Assembly (NCBI RefSeq): GCF_002234675.1
Contig: NC_019879.2
Span: 24,051,855 to 24,115,854, forward strand
Source: Oryzias latipes
Lineage: Eukaryota; Chordata; Actinopteri; Beloniformes; Adrianichthyidae
Direction of reading: 5' to 3'
DNA length: 64,000 nucleotides
Every line of letters begins with the position of its first letter. Position 1 is the first letter of the stretch. The notes beneath the pieces are model-generated. The model did not search any database, had not been told where the DNA came from, and saw nothing but the letters and a program-made list of their open reading frames with translations. Of the stretch, positions 1 through 32,300 are shown in pieces. A program made the translations under genes and the position numbers.

Positions 1-13
1 TCTCACATCACAG

Positions 14-7956
<7,943 letters not shown>

Positions 7957-9083
7957 TGAAGGGTTTTCTCCCAGTCAATGCGACTCCTCCCTTCTCCGAC
8001 TGAGAAACGATGGAGTGAGAGGAACCGTGGTGAAGGTGTTCCTTCAGGGATATTGTACAGTGCATCACACAGCAAAGCTCTTGTTCAGATAATGTGAAGA
8101 TTCCTGAGATCCAGATGCTTTATTCCCTCTGCTGCAGAAAAGTTTTATAGTCGGTTTTATCAAGTAGAGAAGACGGAGCAGAATGTTTCTAAATCACACT
8201 GCTTTGGCGTCCGAGGTCCAAGGACAGCTTAGGATTTTGGGGTTTTTTTCTTGTGAGAAGAGGACTTCTTACCCAGGTTGTTAATCTGTTTTATAACATT
8301 GGACAGTCAGGAAATATCCTCTCCTTTTGTGAAAACTTCACACGCAGAGCACAGGCATCAATCTGTCAGCCAGAAGCAAAGCAGATAAAAAACAATACAA
8401 GAATCGGGAGCTGGAGGATGCATTTTTATGAAATACCCGAGGCCTTAGATATCAGAGACTTGGTGAGACAAAGTGTTGTGCTCTTCTATTTTTTCAAGCA
8501 TCTTCTCTCGTGGTCTCATCCAACCCTTTGAAATTCTCTGTGGCCAAAGTCCTCCTTTTCTCTAGTATTCATGGATATCTGATGTCACATATAAAGTCAG
8601 TGTTTCCTTTATTACTGCTTTTATTCAATTACTTCTGTCATGAGCAAGTGTACAGGTGAGCCCACAATATCTGAACCACATTGTTGAGTGTCGTTACCTG
8701 TATTTATTTACTCCATATTTATCCAGTTATCTTAAGAGGGGTTTAGCATCCAAGAAGTGTTTTTTTTTTTTTGTAGCTTTAGTCAAAGAAATATTTATTG
8801 TGTTTGAGTGGGAGGTTCCATTTATGAAACTATATATTTCTGTTAAGTTCTTCAGACTGTTCTCCTTCACTTGTGTGTTTGGGCATGGACTCCGTAAAGA
8901 AGAAGTCTACAAAACATTTGTGGCACAGAGCAGCTAAATGCAATTGCACTCCTAAAAAAACTGTGGTGAAGAACTCTTTTTTTTTTTTTTTTTTTTTCTG
9001 GAATGAAAATAGATCATTTACATGTACATCAATAAAACTGAGTGTGCACCATGTTTACTTCACCTCGTGTCATTTAGAATAAA
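7957..9083 (+). other. glra2: glra2 3' untranslated region
   Basis: Sequence from the stop codon to the best polyadenylation signal. It contains no conserved reading frame. A pure T run lies at about 8978-8997, and an earlier AATAAA occurs at about 9032. Confidence 0.55.
9078..9083 (+). terminator. glra2: Candidate poly(A) signal of glra2
   Basis: Canonical AATAAA about 1.1 kb after the stop, followed by T/GT-rich sequence (TTTTCTTGTATTGTTCTG) suitable as the downstream element. Confidence 0.55.
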
Positions 9084-9649
9084 GTAATTTTCTTGTATTG
9101 TTCTGCATTTCGTGTTCAACAAATGGTTTCAATTTTTTGTTTGTTTTGTTTTTCATTTACTCGACTGCGATCAGGATCAAGGAAAGTGACAAAGACTCCG
9201 TGGTTGGAGGTGACACCAACTGAGGGTGTCTGGGTGGCCTGGGGTGACACAGATTCAATCTGACAGAGGGGCTTCTATGAATGGAGGATAATGGACTTTG
9301 AATTGCAGTTCAGAGATCCTGTCACTTGGTGTTTGCCCACTAGTTGTCTGAAAAACACATTGCGTCAGTTGTTCATCAGCTGTGCCCCGTTTGATTGCAT
9401 TTGACGCTTGTTTGCAAGACCTCAAGATGTTGCACCTTGCAGGTAACATGATAAACACACCTCGTCTGCCTCTCTTGATTGATTCAGATGAGATACTGAT
9501 GATCTGATCATTTTGTTTAACAGCCACAGAAAAGTACTGGTAAATACATTTTATTTAACAACAGAAATACGTTAAAAAAAAGAGTTTCAAGCCAGAAGCT
9601 GTATTACAAAGGTGCAAATAAATCCAAAAAAAGAAAGAACAGTGATATA

Positions 9650-9966
9650 TCAGCACGCTTGTCCCACAGTGAGAAATTCCTGGTTTGAATCCCTGTTGGA
9701 ACCTTTGTGTGTTTGCATGTTCTCCTCGTGCATCAGTGGGTTTTCTCCAGGCACTATGGATTCCAGTCCAAAAAAATGTATAGGTTATAGGTTAATCGAT
9801 GGCTTTGGCTTGTTGTTAGCTTGTTGTCCCTAGGTGTACATGTGAATGTGTGGCCCTGAAACAGACCTCTCCAGGCTATCTTGCCTTCATCCAAGAGTAG
9901 CTAGGATAGGCCCCAGCAACCTCAAGGCCTCACAAAGGGTTCAATGGGTTTGAAAGAGATGGATTG
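9650..9966 (+). repeat. Teleost dispersed repeat (tttgcatgttctcc family)
   Basis: It reads GGTTTGAATCCC, then GTTTGCATGTTCTCCTCGTG, GTGGGTTTTCTCCAGGCACT, GGATAGGCCCCAGCAACC and AGAGATGGAT. This motif order recurs in reverse or in part at 24338-24475, 47600-48115, 48310-48540, 59405-59590 and 63745-63890. It is a very common fish interspersed repeat whose class I cannot assign with certainty. Confidence 0.65.
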
Positions 9967-12900
9967 TTAAACCTTTGCTTGTAAATAATTAGCTAGTCTG
10001 GTTCATTTATTCTTTACTGGTTCCACTCAGAGGTTTTAGGGTGTCTTAGAAAAAGATTTACATAGCAAATGTATAAAAATACTTAATCTTCAAGAGAAAA
10101 ATTATTTCAAGTTTGGAGAGACTGATGCATTACTTTGTTTCTGTAGGCCAAGTCACACTTTTTACACCTTCATTCTCTTTTTCATAATTTAAAAAGAGAA
10201 ATGGAACCACTTCTTTAGGAGTCATAATCATATCTGGAAGGTAAAAATCTACATCAAGTTAATTTTACTGTATTGTAAGTCTGGGGTTCAGCATGTAAAA
10301 CTGAAACACAACTTATTTTTATTGTATAGTATAGAGCTTTGTTCATTATCAGCATTTGTTTTATATAGAAAAACTCAACCAACCTTTAATTAAGCTATTC
10401 TAAATAACAACATTCCCAAATAAATAGAAAAATAATGAAAACAATTGTTTACCAAAACAGTATTTTTTATATAACGGTTCAGGATTCAAAATTCATTTTA
10501 TTTGTCATTGTCATTAAAACAACGAAATTGCATCTGGAGCATCAACAATCACCCTTATTATTTCAAAGCTGGAAAAAAAAAGATTCACCAAATAAATTAC
10601 CAAAGTGCAACATCAGTACACAAAGAAACACAGCAACGACTAAACAAAAATAAGATATTCAGTACATACAATTGTTGAGTCAATAGCAGCTTGATGTTAA
10701 TATAGCCCCAAATTGCAGATATCTAAACGGGTTTCACTAATTGTGCAAAAATTTAAATAAGTTTTAAAATACAATCGCTGATTGCTAAATTGAACTAAAC
10801 TGCATTGGCATCTCTGCGCTTCGACCCTCCTTCTCAGTAAGGAAAAACTCCTAAAAAAAAAGATGAAACCTCAGGGATGTCCACATGAAGGAGGGATCCT
10901 CTCCCAGGACGGACAGGCGATGTACCAGAACTGTTAAAAAGGAATTGGCTTATCTAACTCTACAACTACCGGTATATTTGAATAGTGTAGCAGCTTCATT
11001 CAGATGGAACTGGGGTGATGGGGCAGTTATACAAGTTTTCTTCCTTCTGCTCCTTTTCATTTATGAACTATTTTGTAATGTATCGATGTTTGTATTGCTA
11101 TTGAATGAAATACATGTTTAAAAAAATACATGAACTCTGCTAATCTTTCGTTTTGTAAACACACCACAGAGCAGGACTGCATATTAAATGTTTAATGTCT
11201 CATGCTGAACGCCGCTTTCCAAGCGTCTAGAAGCCATAAACGCGTTTGCTTTATTTCTGAGGGCAACAAGAACAACAAGCTGAACTCATTTATTCTCAAA
11301 AGTCCTGCAAAAGCTAAAGAAATATTTACAAAATGTAATTTCATGATCAGTTTACCTTTTGAAATCTCTAAAAGAAATGATATATAGAACAAAAATTTGG
11401 GACAATTTAGTTCTCCTTTTCTCGGGTAATAATAAATCATGCAGATCTTCTTTTACAAATGTTTGATTATAAAACACTACGCAGCAAAAGTGACATATTT
11501 ATAATTTATTTGTTGAATAAAGGATATTTTTTGTGTCACAAATATGTACCAATTTTCAAAAGTATCTGTATTTATATTTGAAGGAAACTCCTGACTCTCA
11601 ACAGTTGGATTCTTCTGATCACAGGCATGCTGTACCCAAAAAGACAATACTGTATATTCTTTACATGATGATGCTTCCTTCTCTCCATCACTCGCTCTTT
11701 TCTGGACCTTCACACCAATCACTTAAAGCTCTGACGCAATCGTGCCTTTTTTTTTTAACAGTACAAAGGGAAGCTTATGCCCAGCTGTTTAAGGGGGGGA
11801 AACTACTTCTCATTGTTCATAAGCTTTATTGAGCAGCTTTGTAAGGTCTGGGAGTAAAATGAGGGTTGCCATAGCAACTGCACAGTTGCCTATAGGGCCC
11901 GTGTGAGAGAAAAGCAGGGATTTAATGAAGTTAAGACCATTCATTCTTGGTTTTTGCAACACTAACACGTGTGTTTCACCCCAAATATAGCGATCGTGGT
12001 TTCTATGCTACAATAATGAATTTCTGCAAGAAATTGTGTGTTAATAGCATTTGTAGTTTATTTCAGTGTTATATATATTATGTACTCCAAGATATATGTG
12101 AAGAACGTGTGCTTTTAGAGGATTTTTCTATTTTATTTTGATTGAAAATGTTTTTTCTCAACACACAAATACACTCACCATAGATAAGAGTTCTTATTCT
12201 ACATTTTTTTTAAATGAAACGTATATTACAGCTACGTTGATAAATAAATGATGTGTCCATTGCACATGCATGCATTAGGTTGTAGATATAATCAATAGGC
12301 CTGACCCCTTCTGACCTCAGCCAGTGACAGTCGATTTCAGGCTAAGATCAGAGGTAATGTGCTGCTCAGGAACCTTAAAGTAAAAACATTGACTCCTCTG
12401 CTTTTCCCTCATAGTGTAAAAATAAATGCTTATTATTCAAAGCTTAATTCCTTTGAACTTCACCTTTACTTGGTTTAATTCTTACAGTTAGGCTCAAATC
12501 CCATAAACTCCAGGATGCTGTAAAACCAGCCGGGCCAGTAAAATCCATATTTCATTATTGCTAGTTGGACATTTATTTTTAATGCCCACTAAAAAAAATA
12601 AAACCTCTTTGTGGAAATTAGGCCTAGTTAGGGTGCATTACACTACAAATAAAACAATTGGCTTCAACATCATGTATCTCTTAGAAGACAGTTTAACAGT
12701 TTTAGAGAATGATTTTAAAAAAATTGGAAAAGCTTCACCATGTAGCTCTGCTTTATTCATTTTATTTTTTACAAATGTTACCTTTATGAGACAAAATACT
12801 GACTCTCTCAAATTTCAGGCTGAAATTTGTATCTGAATTGAATGACAAAGTAATCCACATGCATGGGTTTTTATTGAGCTCAAATGCAAATGCAGGCAAT

Positions 12901-13769
12901 CATGGAGATTTGCTGTTGATGGTTAAAGCATAAAGCTGTTATTCACCACAGTGTGTTTTAGAAATGGTGGATGGTCTGCTTTGTCCAGTGGAAGACTCTG
13001 CTATTGGTTGAGTCTTATTTATTATGTTATTTCTGTCCTCTTCCCAATATATCTACATCAGCCCCGGGAGCCATTGGCTTTGTTCTCAGGATTTATTCTT
13101 GCTCTGGGGCCAAATACACATTCAGATAGGAAGACATTTTAACGTCTGATTGCATATCATCAGGTTTGAAAAGAAAAGTAAATCACTGAATGCATTTGTA
13201 ACAACTTTACATAATCAAACCTTTTTAAGATGCACAGGTGTGAAAGATTCATTATGTAATATACAGATTTTTAAATTGAGGTAAGAATAAATATAGAGGC
13301 TAAACTTGGTTATAAGTATCATTTTATGAATTCTCTTGTCTCTATTACAAGTAATGTCATATTTGATACACGCATTTCTGAGACCCCTATCTGATTAACT
13401 TCCAAACTGTCCTTACAAACCCGTTGTAAACAACTTTGTCCGTTTTCTGCCCTGCAGTTCATCATCCTTCCACTAGAGGCAGTAGAAGAGCTTTTCCTGC
13501 TCATTTCAAAACGGCTGCTTCCACGACATCTCGAACACTTTTTGCTCATTTACAAAACTTTACGGTGAAGATAACTCACTTAGTAGTTTACAATTTTTTT
13601 AAATGACTTCTTACTGCATTGAAAGAATGCAATTTTTTAAAAATTAATTATTTATAATACAGTTGCACCACGGTAACAATGTGTTTCAAAGTGAGACAGT
13701 AAATTTTGTTTTATAAGTTGTTTTTTCCTGAAGACTCAAGTCAATATTTTTGCATCTTAGACTAATATT

Positions 13770-13806
13770 AGCAAAAACATAGCATATTTTATGCTATGTT
13801 TTTGCT
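13770..13806. repeat. Perfect inverted repeat / hairpin
   Basis: Two 16-bp arms (770-785 and 791-806) are exactly complementary around a 5-nt loop (ATTTT). The arm reads AGCAAAAACATAGCAT. It lies in intergenic DNA between glra2 and fancb with no recognisable element around it. Confidence 0.85.
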
Positions 13807-15113
13807 TCTCAACAAGTTGGACAGATGATGAATACGCAACAACAGAAATGTACATACAAATAAAAAATAATTCAAATCTATGAAGAAAAGATTAAATTAA
13901 TATCAATTAATATTCAATATGACTGCAATCTAAAAACAAGTATGAATGCTACCAAACAAAAAGACCAGTTTTTGATCTCTTATCAACCTCCCCTCTCAGT
14001 GGGAACACTAAAAATGTCTGGGTTTCTAAAATTACTTACAACGCAAAATAACCAGTGGACTTATTTTAAATTAAAAGCACAACATAGACCCTCTGATTGC
14101 CTCAAAGTTTGATAAATGCATTTAAATTTCTGGTTTTACCTCATAGTGGAGGCCCCTAACAAGCACTGAAAAGAAGTTAACAGATAAGTAATCGGATTAC
14201 AAACAACACATTTATTTAGGAAATGTCAAAAACAATGTTGAACATTTTTCCACGGCCATTTGCTCACTTCATCCGTTAAATAAAGAAAATGTTCATGTCG
14301 CAGGCGTTCAAGAACCAAGAAAACCACCTTTGCAGAACTCGTTAGTTCAACAGTGTGACTACTGTTAATTAGCACTTGTCAGCATCATCCATTGTTTTGT
14401 GTATTTTTTTGGATACTTGATCATTTTTTGGGCAATAAGACCAGCAGGTACTGGCACAGATGAGAATGAAACAGATGGAGTTGTTACTAAAACAAAAGAA
14501 ACTTGGTTCCTCTCTGTGAAAATAGAAATGAAAACGATAGTCTTATCTTTTGGATGGAAAATTGGTCATTACAAACTTAGGTGGGTCCAACAAAAACGGC
14601 CATTTTCTATTAATAAACATTAATAAAATGTGACGTTGTGTTAAACTAACACTGCGCTGCAGATTGAGGCTGTTTTTTGAACCCTTCCACATAAGAAAGG
14701 GTGAATTCTGTAGAAGTAGCATTTAAGTTTTCCTTTGGTAGTGAATCCTTTTAGGTTTAAGCTTCCATCACCTTTAACTTTCTGGAGAACAGCCTGGAAG
14801 AGGAAACAGACAGATATTAAAGAGGTTTCTTATAACTGAAAGGGGCCGCTGGGAATAAGCCGAGAGGTATCACAAGGATTAAAGCGGTGAAACTAAGGAA
14901 GGATGAGGCTTTCTCCAAAACATTTGACAACTTAAACCCCACGACACTTCTAGGAGTGGACACACACACTGAAATGCAGGCAGAACCCATATGAGCTGGA
15001 AATTCTCAGGGGAAAAAATGGGCTGGAACACGTTGAAGATTTTTCCTGTCTCAATAGAGGAGTTGATGCATTGCTGTTTGTTGTCTTTGCGGTCTTATCG
15101 ACGGGATTTCTTA

Positions 15114-25819
<10,706 letters not shown>

Positions 25820-26344
25820 AATAAAACAGACAGAACGTAATAACTTAGTTTCTGCGTGATTCACCCTATGCATATGACAGTCATTAATGTCATATTTGCA
25901 ACATTCACTACAAACGACTTGCACTTAAATTAATAGATAGTCGTAAAATTTCATTTAGTACAAAAAAGAACAGCTAACCTATAATAGTTTTAATGCCGGT
26001 TTGTCGTAAAGTCAAAATAGCGCGCGCCAACTAAAATCTTTACTTCCTGTTAGCCCAGATGCATTGTGGGTTATGATTTGTAAACAAAACCCTCAAGTGT
26101 GATTTGCTATATCGTTTCAGACGTAAATGCTAGATAAATTCTCCGATCAAGTATTTTAGTCACACATAAATAATAACATGCCACCCCGTCCACGTGTTAA
26201 ATAATATTCAATAAAAAATGAGGAGAGGTGTGGCCACCGTTAGAGCCAAAATGCCAATACCGGGACAACAGTTTCACATTTAGCACTTCCTCGGACCGAC
26301 AAGTTAGCTAACAGTAACGTGGAACCGCCAGAGACAGCCTCAAC
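25820..26344. promoter_or_regulatory. Shared divergent promoter of fancb and mospd2
   Basis: 525 bp separate the start codons of two divergent genes. Near the middle are an E2F-like ATAGCGCGCGCCAAC (about 26018-26032), an ETS-type ACTTCCTG (about 26041-26048) and GATGCATTGTGGGTTAT, which resembles part of the ZNF143/THAP11 motif. No TATA box is evident. The same head-to-head arrangement is known in human. Site assignments rest on motif reading only. Confidence 0.6.
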
Positions 26345-29300
26345 ATGGCACAGAGTGAGCCAAACGAAGAACAGGTAACCTGACGGAGGTTAAAAGACCT
26401 TCCTCAAGTCATATGGCGGTACTTATTTAACCTTTTAGCACTTTGTTCTGACAGGACCTAGCAAAGAAAATCGAAGAAACCAGGCAGAGATTCAAGAATG
26501 AGTTGCTTCAAGGTAACTTTACTAACTTATTTATGGAACGCCATTATATAACTTTGTGTTGGGTTTTATTTGCTCGGAGGTAGATATTTTACTGATGTTT
26601 TGATTCTGTAACTTTCGGTAGCTGTTAACTTACTTTAAGACGCATTTGTAGCACGTAAGTGCTTAAGAGCTAAATCGAGCTTTGTTAGCTTTGCTACAGG
26701 AAGCTGTTTACATAATAACATGTTAAGACTGACATCAGTTTATCTCCAATTGAACTTTAAAAAAAAAATTATGAATTTCTGGATATCTATTACAATAAAA
26801 AAAAGCATAAAAATGAGTGGATTCTCGTAGCCAAACTAAAAGTCACGTGATTTTCTGTGTTGCAGAATCAACAGAAAAGTATGATCAGAGGGATGTGGAG
26901 AGGCTTCTAAATGATGATGCTCTGGTGGAGGGCTACCTGGAATGGAGGCAACAAGTTGTTGATGATGCCCTGAAAATGATAGATGACAGCCTCCAGTGGA
27001 GGAAAGAGTTCGGTGTGAACGGTAAGTGTAGAAGTTAGTCAAACGGAGTCCAAATTTTAAAAATCTGAAAACATTTAACTCCAATTTGCACTGAATTTAG
27101 TAGCTGTCTTTAGTTTAATGACATTTTAAAACTTTGATGCTCAATTCGTCAGGCTGCTAACATTCCTTTTCCTTTTTTCAGTTTTATTTTTTCAAGTTCT
27201 GATCTATCCACGTTTGACTTGCAGCCCTTATCAGTGGCTGCCTTGTCTGTAGAGAACAGACAGAGCATCATTGTGTTTTCCTAATCATTCATGTCTCTGT
27301 AATCTGTTAGAACAGTCCATTGTGTGTTATCTGAAATCTGTGTTTCTTTTCTTTCTATCTGACTTATTCTTTATGTTGGTCACTTTAGCTTTTTCTTGTT
27401 TTTTATTGAAAAGTATTATGTTGTTTGTGATCTCGGGAAGTTGATTTACTGAGTTTTCCTTCTGTTCGTTGTGTATGTCTTGATTTGTGCCTAAGTTTGT
27501 TTCTGATGATCATTTGTAAACTGAATTGTGTACTTTTACCAGCTTGTTATGGTATCTATACTTATGCTCTGGAGGAGAGCCTTATAACATGAACTTTTGT
27601 CTTTCTCTCAGATCTTAGTGAGAGCACTATTCCCAGGTGGATGTTTGAGACCGGTGCCGTCTTCCTCCATGGCTACGACAAAGAGGGCAACAAGCTCTGT
27701 ATGCTCATCATGCATGTTACCCATCCCGATTCAACTTTTGAGTTCTACATGTGCCTCTGAGCTGGCCCTGTTTTTGCTGAATTCTGTTTTGTTTTTAAGT
27801 CTGGTTTAAGGTGAAGCTGCACATTAAGGATGCAAAAACGGCCATGGACAAGAAGAAGTACGTGGCTTTCTGGCTCGAGCGATACGCCAAGAAGGAGCCT
27901 GGAATGCCGCTCACTGTTGTGTTTGACATGGCGGAATCTGGAATCAGCAATATAGTAAACAACCTTCCTCGTATATTAACTTTAACATATGCAGCATTTA
28001 CGTATGTATTTATTCATTTATATTTAAAGTAACATCTGATAGATACAGTGTGGGTGCCCCGAATTAACTATGTGAAGCTTAACGTTAAGACATCTTAATT
28101 ATAATGACACTTGAGGCCAATTATGAAGCCAGATTTAATGGCTCAGGCTTTCTAATTGTTTGTTTTAAATCAGCGTTTAATACAACAGTAAAATATTTAA
28201 AACAATAGGCCAAAAGAACATTTCCAATAGTGACAAGGCTTTACTTGTTTGAACCTTTACATGTCCTTACATTTTGAAAAGCAAACAATGGAATAAGAAT
28301 AATGTATGTTAAAGTGAAGACGAACATTATTATATAATGTAATATTTCACCAAAATCCAAAATTAAGTCTAAAATCAATTCAGTTTGCGTCACGGGAAAA
28401 AGGAAAAGAATTATTTTGTTCATTTGGAGATTAAATACAGTTTACATCAATTCAGTTTTCCTGAAGGAACAGAAATTTTCTGCCTTTTTTTTTAATTGTT
28501 CCAAATTAAAAACAGTTTTTGTTTTTGTGTTTCAGGACATGGACTTTGTAAAGTATGTTGTGAATTGCTTCAAAGTGTATTATCCCAAGTTTTTATGTAA
28601 GTAATATGTTATTTTATAGCCCTTTCTATATGTTACAATTACTCTCGTGATAAAAATTGTATGCTTTTGTTCCTTTTAGCCAAAATGGTGATAGTGGATA
28701 TGCCTTGGATTATGAATGGTGAGTTTGATTTTGTTCATATCAGCATTTCTATTTCAGTCTTTGTCCGTGAATTATCTTGTAATAGCTAGGATTCTTTTCA
28801 GCATGAAATGTCTGTTCCTTGCAGCTGCATGGAAGATTGTTAAGAGCTGGTTGGGGCCAGAAGCAATCAGTAAGCTGAAGTTTGCCTCCAAAGCTGAAGT
28901 CCTGAACTACATTGATCCCGAGTACCTCCCGCCTCACATGGGCGGAACGGTAAAAGCTCCTGCCTTTAAGTACTTCCTTTCATTCACACAATACTCAGTT
29001 ACATTTCTTTTTCCAGAGATATCTCATTGGAATTTACTCTTTTTGATAACTATTTCTTAATTTATCCTCAAGGATGTGTGAGCAGGAATTCCCAAGAGAG
29101 TTTCCTTTATTTCATCTATCCACTTCAGTGAATTATTTCACAAAAGATGTTTATTTCGTGTTTGAAAGTCTTTTCAATTTAATAAGCTTTATTAGTCCCC
29201 AAAACACAGCAAGACATAGTTCAACTTTCTTTCATTTCATTCATTCGGTCATTTTACTCCTTCCACCAATATTCAAGTTGGCCCAAAATGCTGTACAGAA

Positions 29301-32300
29301 TCAATAAATAATACATTGATTGAACATAAAAAATGGATAAAAACAGTTAAAAAGGAGTTAAAATCATAATTAAAGGTCAGCGGGGCAGATACTAAGAAAT
29401 CCTAATAGAAAATAGAATTTTTCTAGTCTTTTCATCCACATGTTGGATCTGAAATGGCTGTTCTTTACTTTATAGTTCCTTTTTTTTAACATAAGCAGCA
29501 TAAATCCAAATGAAACTTGTTTATAATTCTACTTTTAAAATAGATTTAAAGATGTTAAATATTAAAAAAAAAACATTCTTTTATCAAATCAACATAAACA
29601 AATGAGTAAATAAAACTGTCTTGATCCAATTATAATCCACTAAGTTTTGAATCTACCTGATGGATGTTTTACCTTTAAAACCGTGTCGTGTTATTATACA
29701 AAGCAGCAAATGTTAAACTCTGAATTAGTAGCCAGTTAATTTCCTTCCCTGCTTTTATAATCAATATTGGTGTCATGAAAACCCAGCTGAGAAAGGTGGC
29801 AGTTGTTGGCAGTTTCGCTCAGGCGGTAGAGCAGGTCGTCGAATAACCGAAAGGTTGGAGGATCGATCCCCGCTCTCCCCGGGGGCCAGTTGTCGGCCCC
29901 CGAGCGCGGCGAGTCTGCAGCTCACCGCTCCCCCTAGGGCAGAGGTGGGCACTGAGGGCCGCATTCCTGCATGTTTTCCAGCATACCCTGCTCTGGCATG
30001 TTCTGATTGGCTGGACACACCTGAACCAGGTAATCAGCCATCAGTAGGGCAAGATTATTGGCTGGACACACCTGAACCAGGTAATCAGCCATCAGTAGGG
30101 CAAGACTATCTGGAAATCATGCAGACACACCGGCCCTCGAGGCCTGGAATTGCCCACCCCTGCCCTAGGGGATGGGTTAAAGTGCGGTGACCTATTTCCC
30201 CATTGTGGGATAAATAAAAGTAAATTAAATTAAAAAAAAAAAGTCTTCTTTTCTATTTGAGTCGCTGCTCTCAGCAACAACAGATGCTAATGAATTTAGG
30301 AAGGCAGAGCAACTTGACTTATAATTGCACCGTATGGACACACGGGCAATTTAAATTCACTTACATTTAAAGAGCTACAGCAAGGTTGAAGAAAAGATAA
30401 ATAAAATCCAATTCAAAATAAGAAAAGTACAATCAATGAAGCTGTAGCTGTGCAGCATCTTAAACAAAGGCTGCGGAAAAGAGCAACAGCTGTGTCCCTC
30501 AGTGTGAATCGTAGAAGCTGAAAGCAGCCTCACCCCGTTTGGTTCTTCAGGTTCTACCAGCTAATTGCGTTCTGCAGATCTCAGAGCCCTGCTGGGTTTG
30601 TTTACCACCAATCGATGTGATGGCTTTTATAAACCAGCAGCAAAATGAATCTACATGTGACAGGTAGATACTGCAAGGACTTGAGAACCAGAGGGATGTG
30701 GTCAATTGTGGTTCTGTTTGACTGATTTAGTTGCGGCCGTAGTGGGAGACTAAAACTCGGCTGACAGTCACAGTAACTTAACCAGATCTGACTAAAAGAC
30801 TGAATACCTGGTTTTAATGAAACTTTATCTATATTCTAGGATCCTTTCAAGTACAATTACCCGCCCCTTCCCGATGATGACTTCCAAACGCCCATCTACG
30901 ACAACGGACCCTCCATCACCGAGGACGAGACGGAGAGCAAAGAGGCAGAACAGGAAAGCAAAGACACTCTGGAGTCGAGCTTCAGCTCGGACGTTGTCCC
31001 AAAGTCCAAGAAGGTACGGCTTTCTGTTCAGCAAACGGTCTCTCTAATGGCAGTACTGAGGTCAATTTAGTCCAGTCCTTTAGTTTCAAACAAAGCCAAA
31101 AAAAATAAAACAGTTTACCATTGTAAAAAGCTTCATTCCAACTTGATTCACATTTTTAAGCCTTTTCTGTTAAATTAATTTTTGGGTATATAGGTGACAG
31201 ACAGAATAATTAATGAGGGTGCAGTTTGATGACTAGAGAAGAAAACTCTCACTAAATGAAAGAAAACCTCCAACAGAACCAGACTCTGTACTGACTTGTG
31301 ACTGTTTGGGCTCGGAGAACAGAAAGGGGACAAAAACTCTGGAACATCTGTTGTAGGATAAAAATCACCAAACATCTGCTCACATTTGATCAAGATCAAA
31401 TCCTTCATTGCAATAAAAAAAACCTGACGGCTAATGTTGGCACTAGTACAGTCAGAGGGAACTTTTCTTTTGAGCACGTCTGCATGTTTCCAAACGGAGG
31501 ACTTCCTTCTTTTTCTTCCATATTTAACCTCAAATCAGTTTTTAATGGAGCTCTTTTCGCAGTGGATCCTCACTGACATGATTGTGAGGCCTTCACTCGT
31601 TGAAGGCGACTCCTGATCCTCGTGGCTTTTCTCTGATCCTCGCACTTGTTGCATGTCACGCACAGCTTCTCTCTGGGTTCCTCCTGTCCGCAGAGAAACC
31701 CACGTTTTTTTTTTCAGGTCTGTTTCTGGATTCCTGTTTCCCAGCAGCGTACCGCTCCATCACAGCCAGCCGCCGCGGGGGTGGGGGTCATTTTTCACGC
31801 CGCCGTCGCCACCCTCTCACTCTGCTGTCACTGTACTGGCCGCCTGCAGCTCATGTCACCGAATCGACTCGTTTTCTCTCCGCTTCCTCCTGCTTTCCTT
31901 TTAGAGCAAACTTTATGAGAAATCAAGTTGTGATTCGTCACTAGGAATAAAGTTTTGCCTGCCCTTTAATTTACAGCTGAGCGAAACAAGGTCCGCCTTC
32001 ATGTTCCTGCTGTCTTTAAGGAAGAAATCAGATTACAAAGGAGACCAAAGCTACTCCCATGAACCTCCTAAGCTCCTCTGAGCAAAGAATACTCCCATTG
32101 TTAGTAAAGCCACAAGTTATGCACAAATGCTTATAGATTATCAAAGCAGATGCAGATCAGGTTTTAATAAGCCTCACCGTAATCTGCATACATTGAAAAC
32201 AAACACACACGTTCTGCTTGAAATGACTCACTTTTAGAGAGATTTAACGGGCTGCACATCAAAAAGGAAAGTTATTTTTATATCTTTTATATATTTATCT

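Larger units (their letters stand above)
9084..15113. other. Intergenic region between the glra2 and fancb 3' ends
   Basis: About 6 kb of AT-rich sequence between two convergent genes, with no gene recognised. It contains a dispersed repeat (9650-9966), a LINE-tail-like piece in reverse (about 10475-10540, with ACAACGAAATTGCATCTG), and a perfect hairpin (13770-13806). A TTTATT at 14211-14216 would be AATAAA on the minus strand and could serve fancb, but it lies 900 bp after that stop. Confidence 0.55.
28950..30839 (+). other. mospd2: mospd2 intron 8
   Basis: It contains a LINE-tail-like reverse fragment (about 29183-29340), the tRNA-SINE-like repeat with its nested hAT MITE (29796-30230), and a stretch resembling an untranslated part of a fish LINE (30440-30740: TGCAAGGACTTGAGAACCAG). 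Confidence 0.55.

Noticed and set aside
25820-25924. Longer N-terminus for fancb from an upstream in-frame Met.
   Set aside because: The extra 35 residues do not resemble FANCB, and Met 25819 is the position supported by alignment with the family N-terminus.
31600-31944. Overlapping open frames of 83 to 114 codons in a mospd2 intron.
   Set aside because: Several frames are open at once owing to GC-rich composition; no recognisable protein, start context or exon signals.
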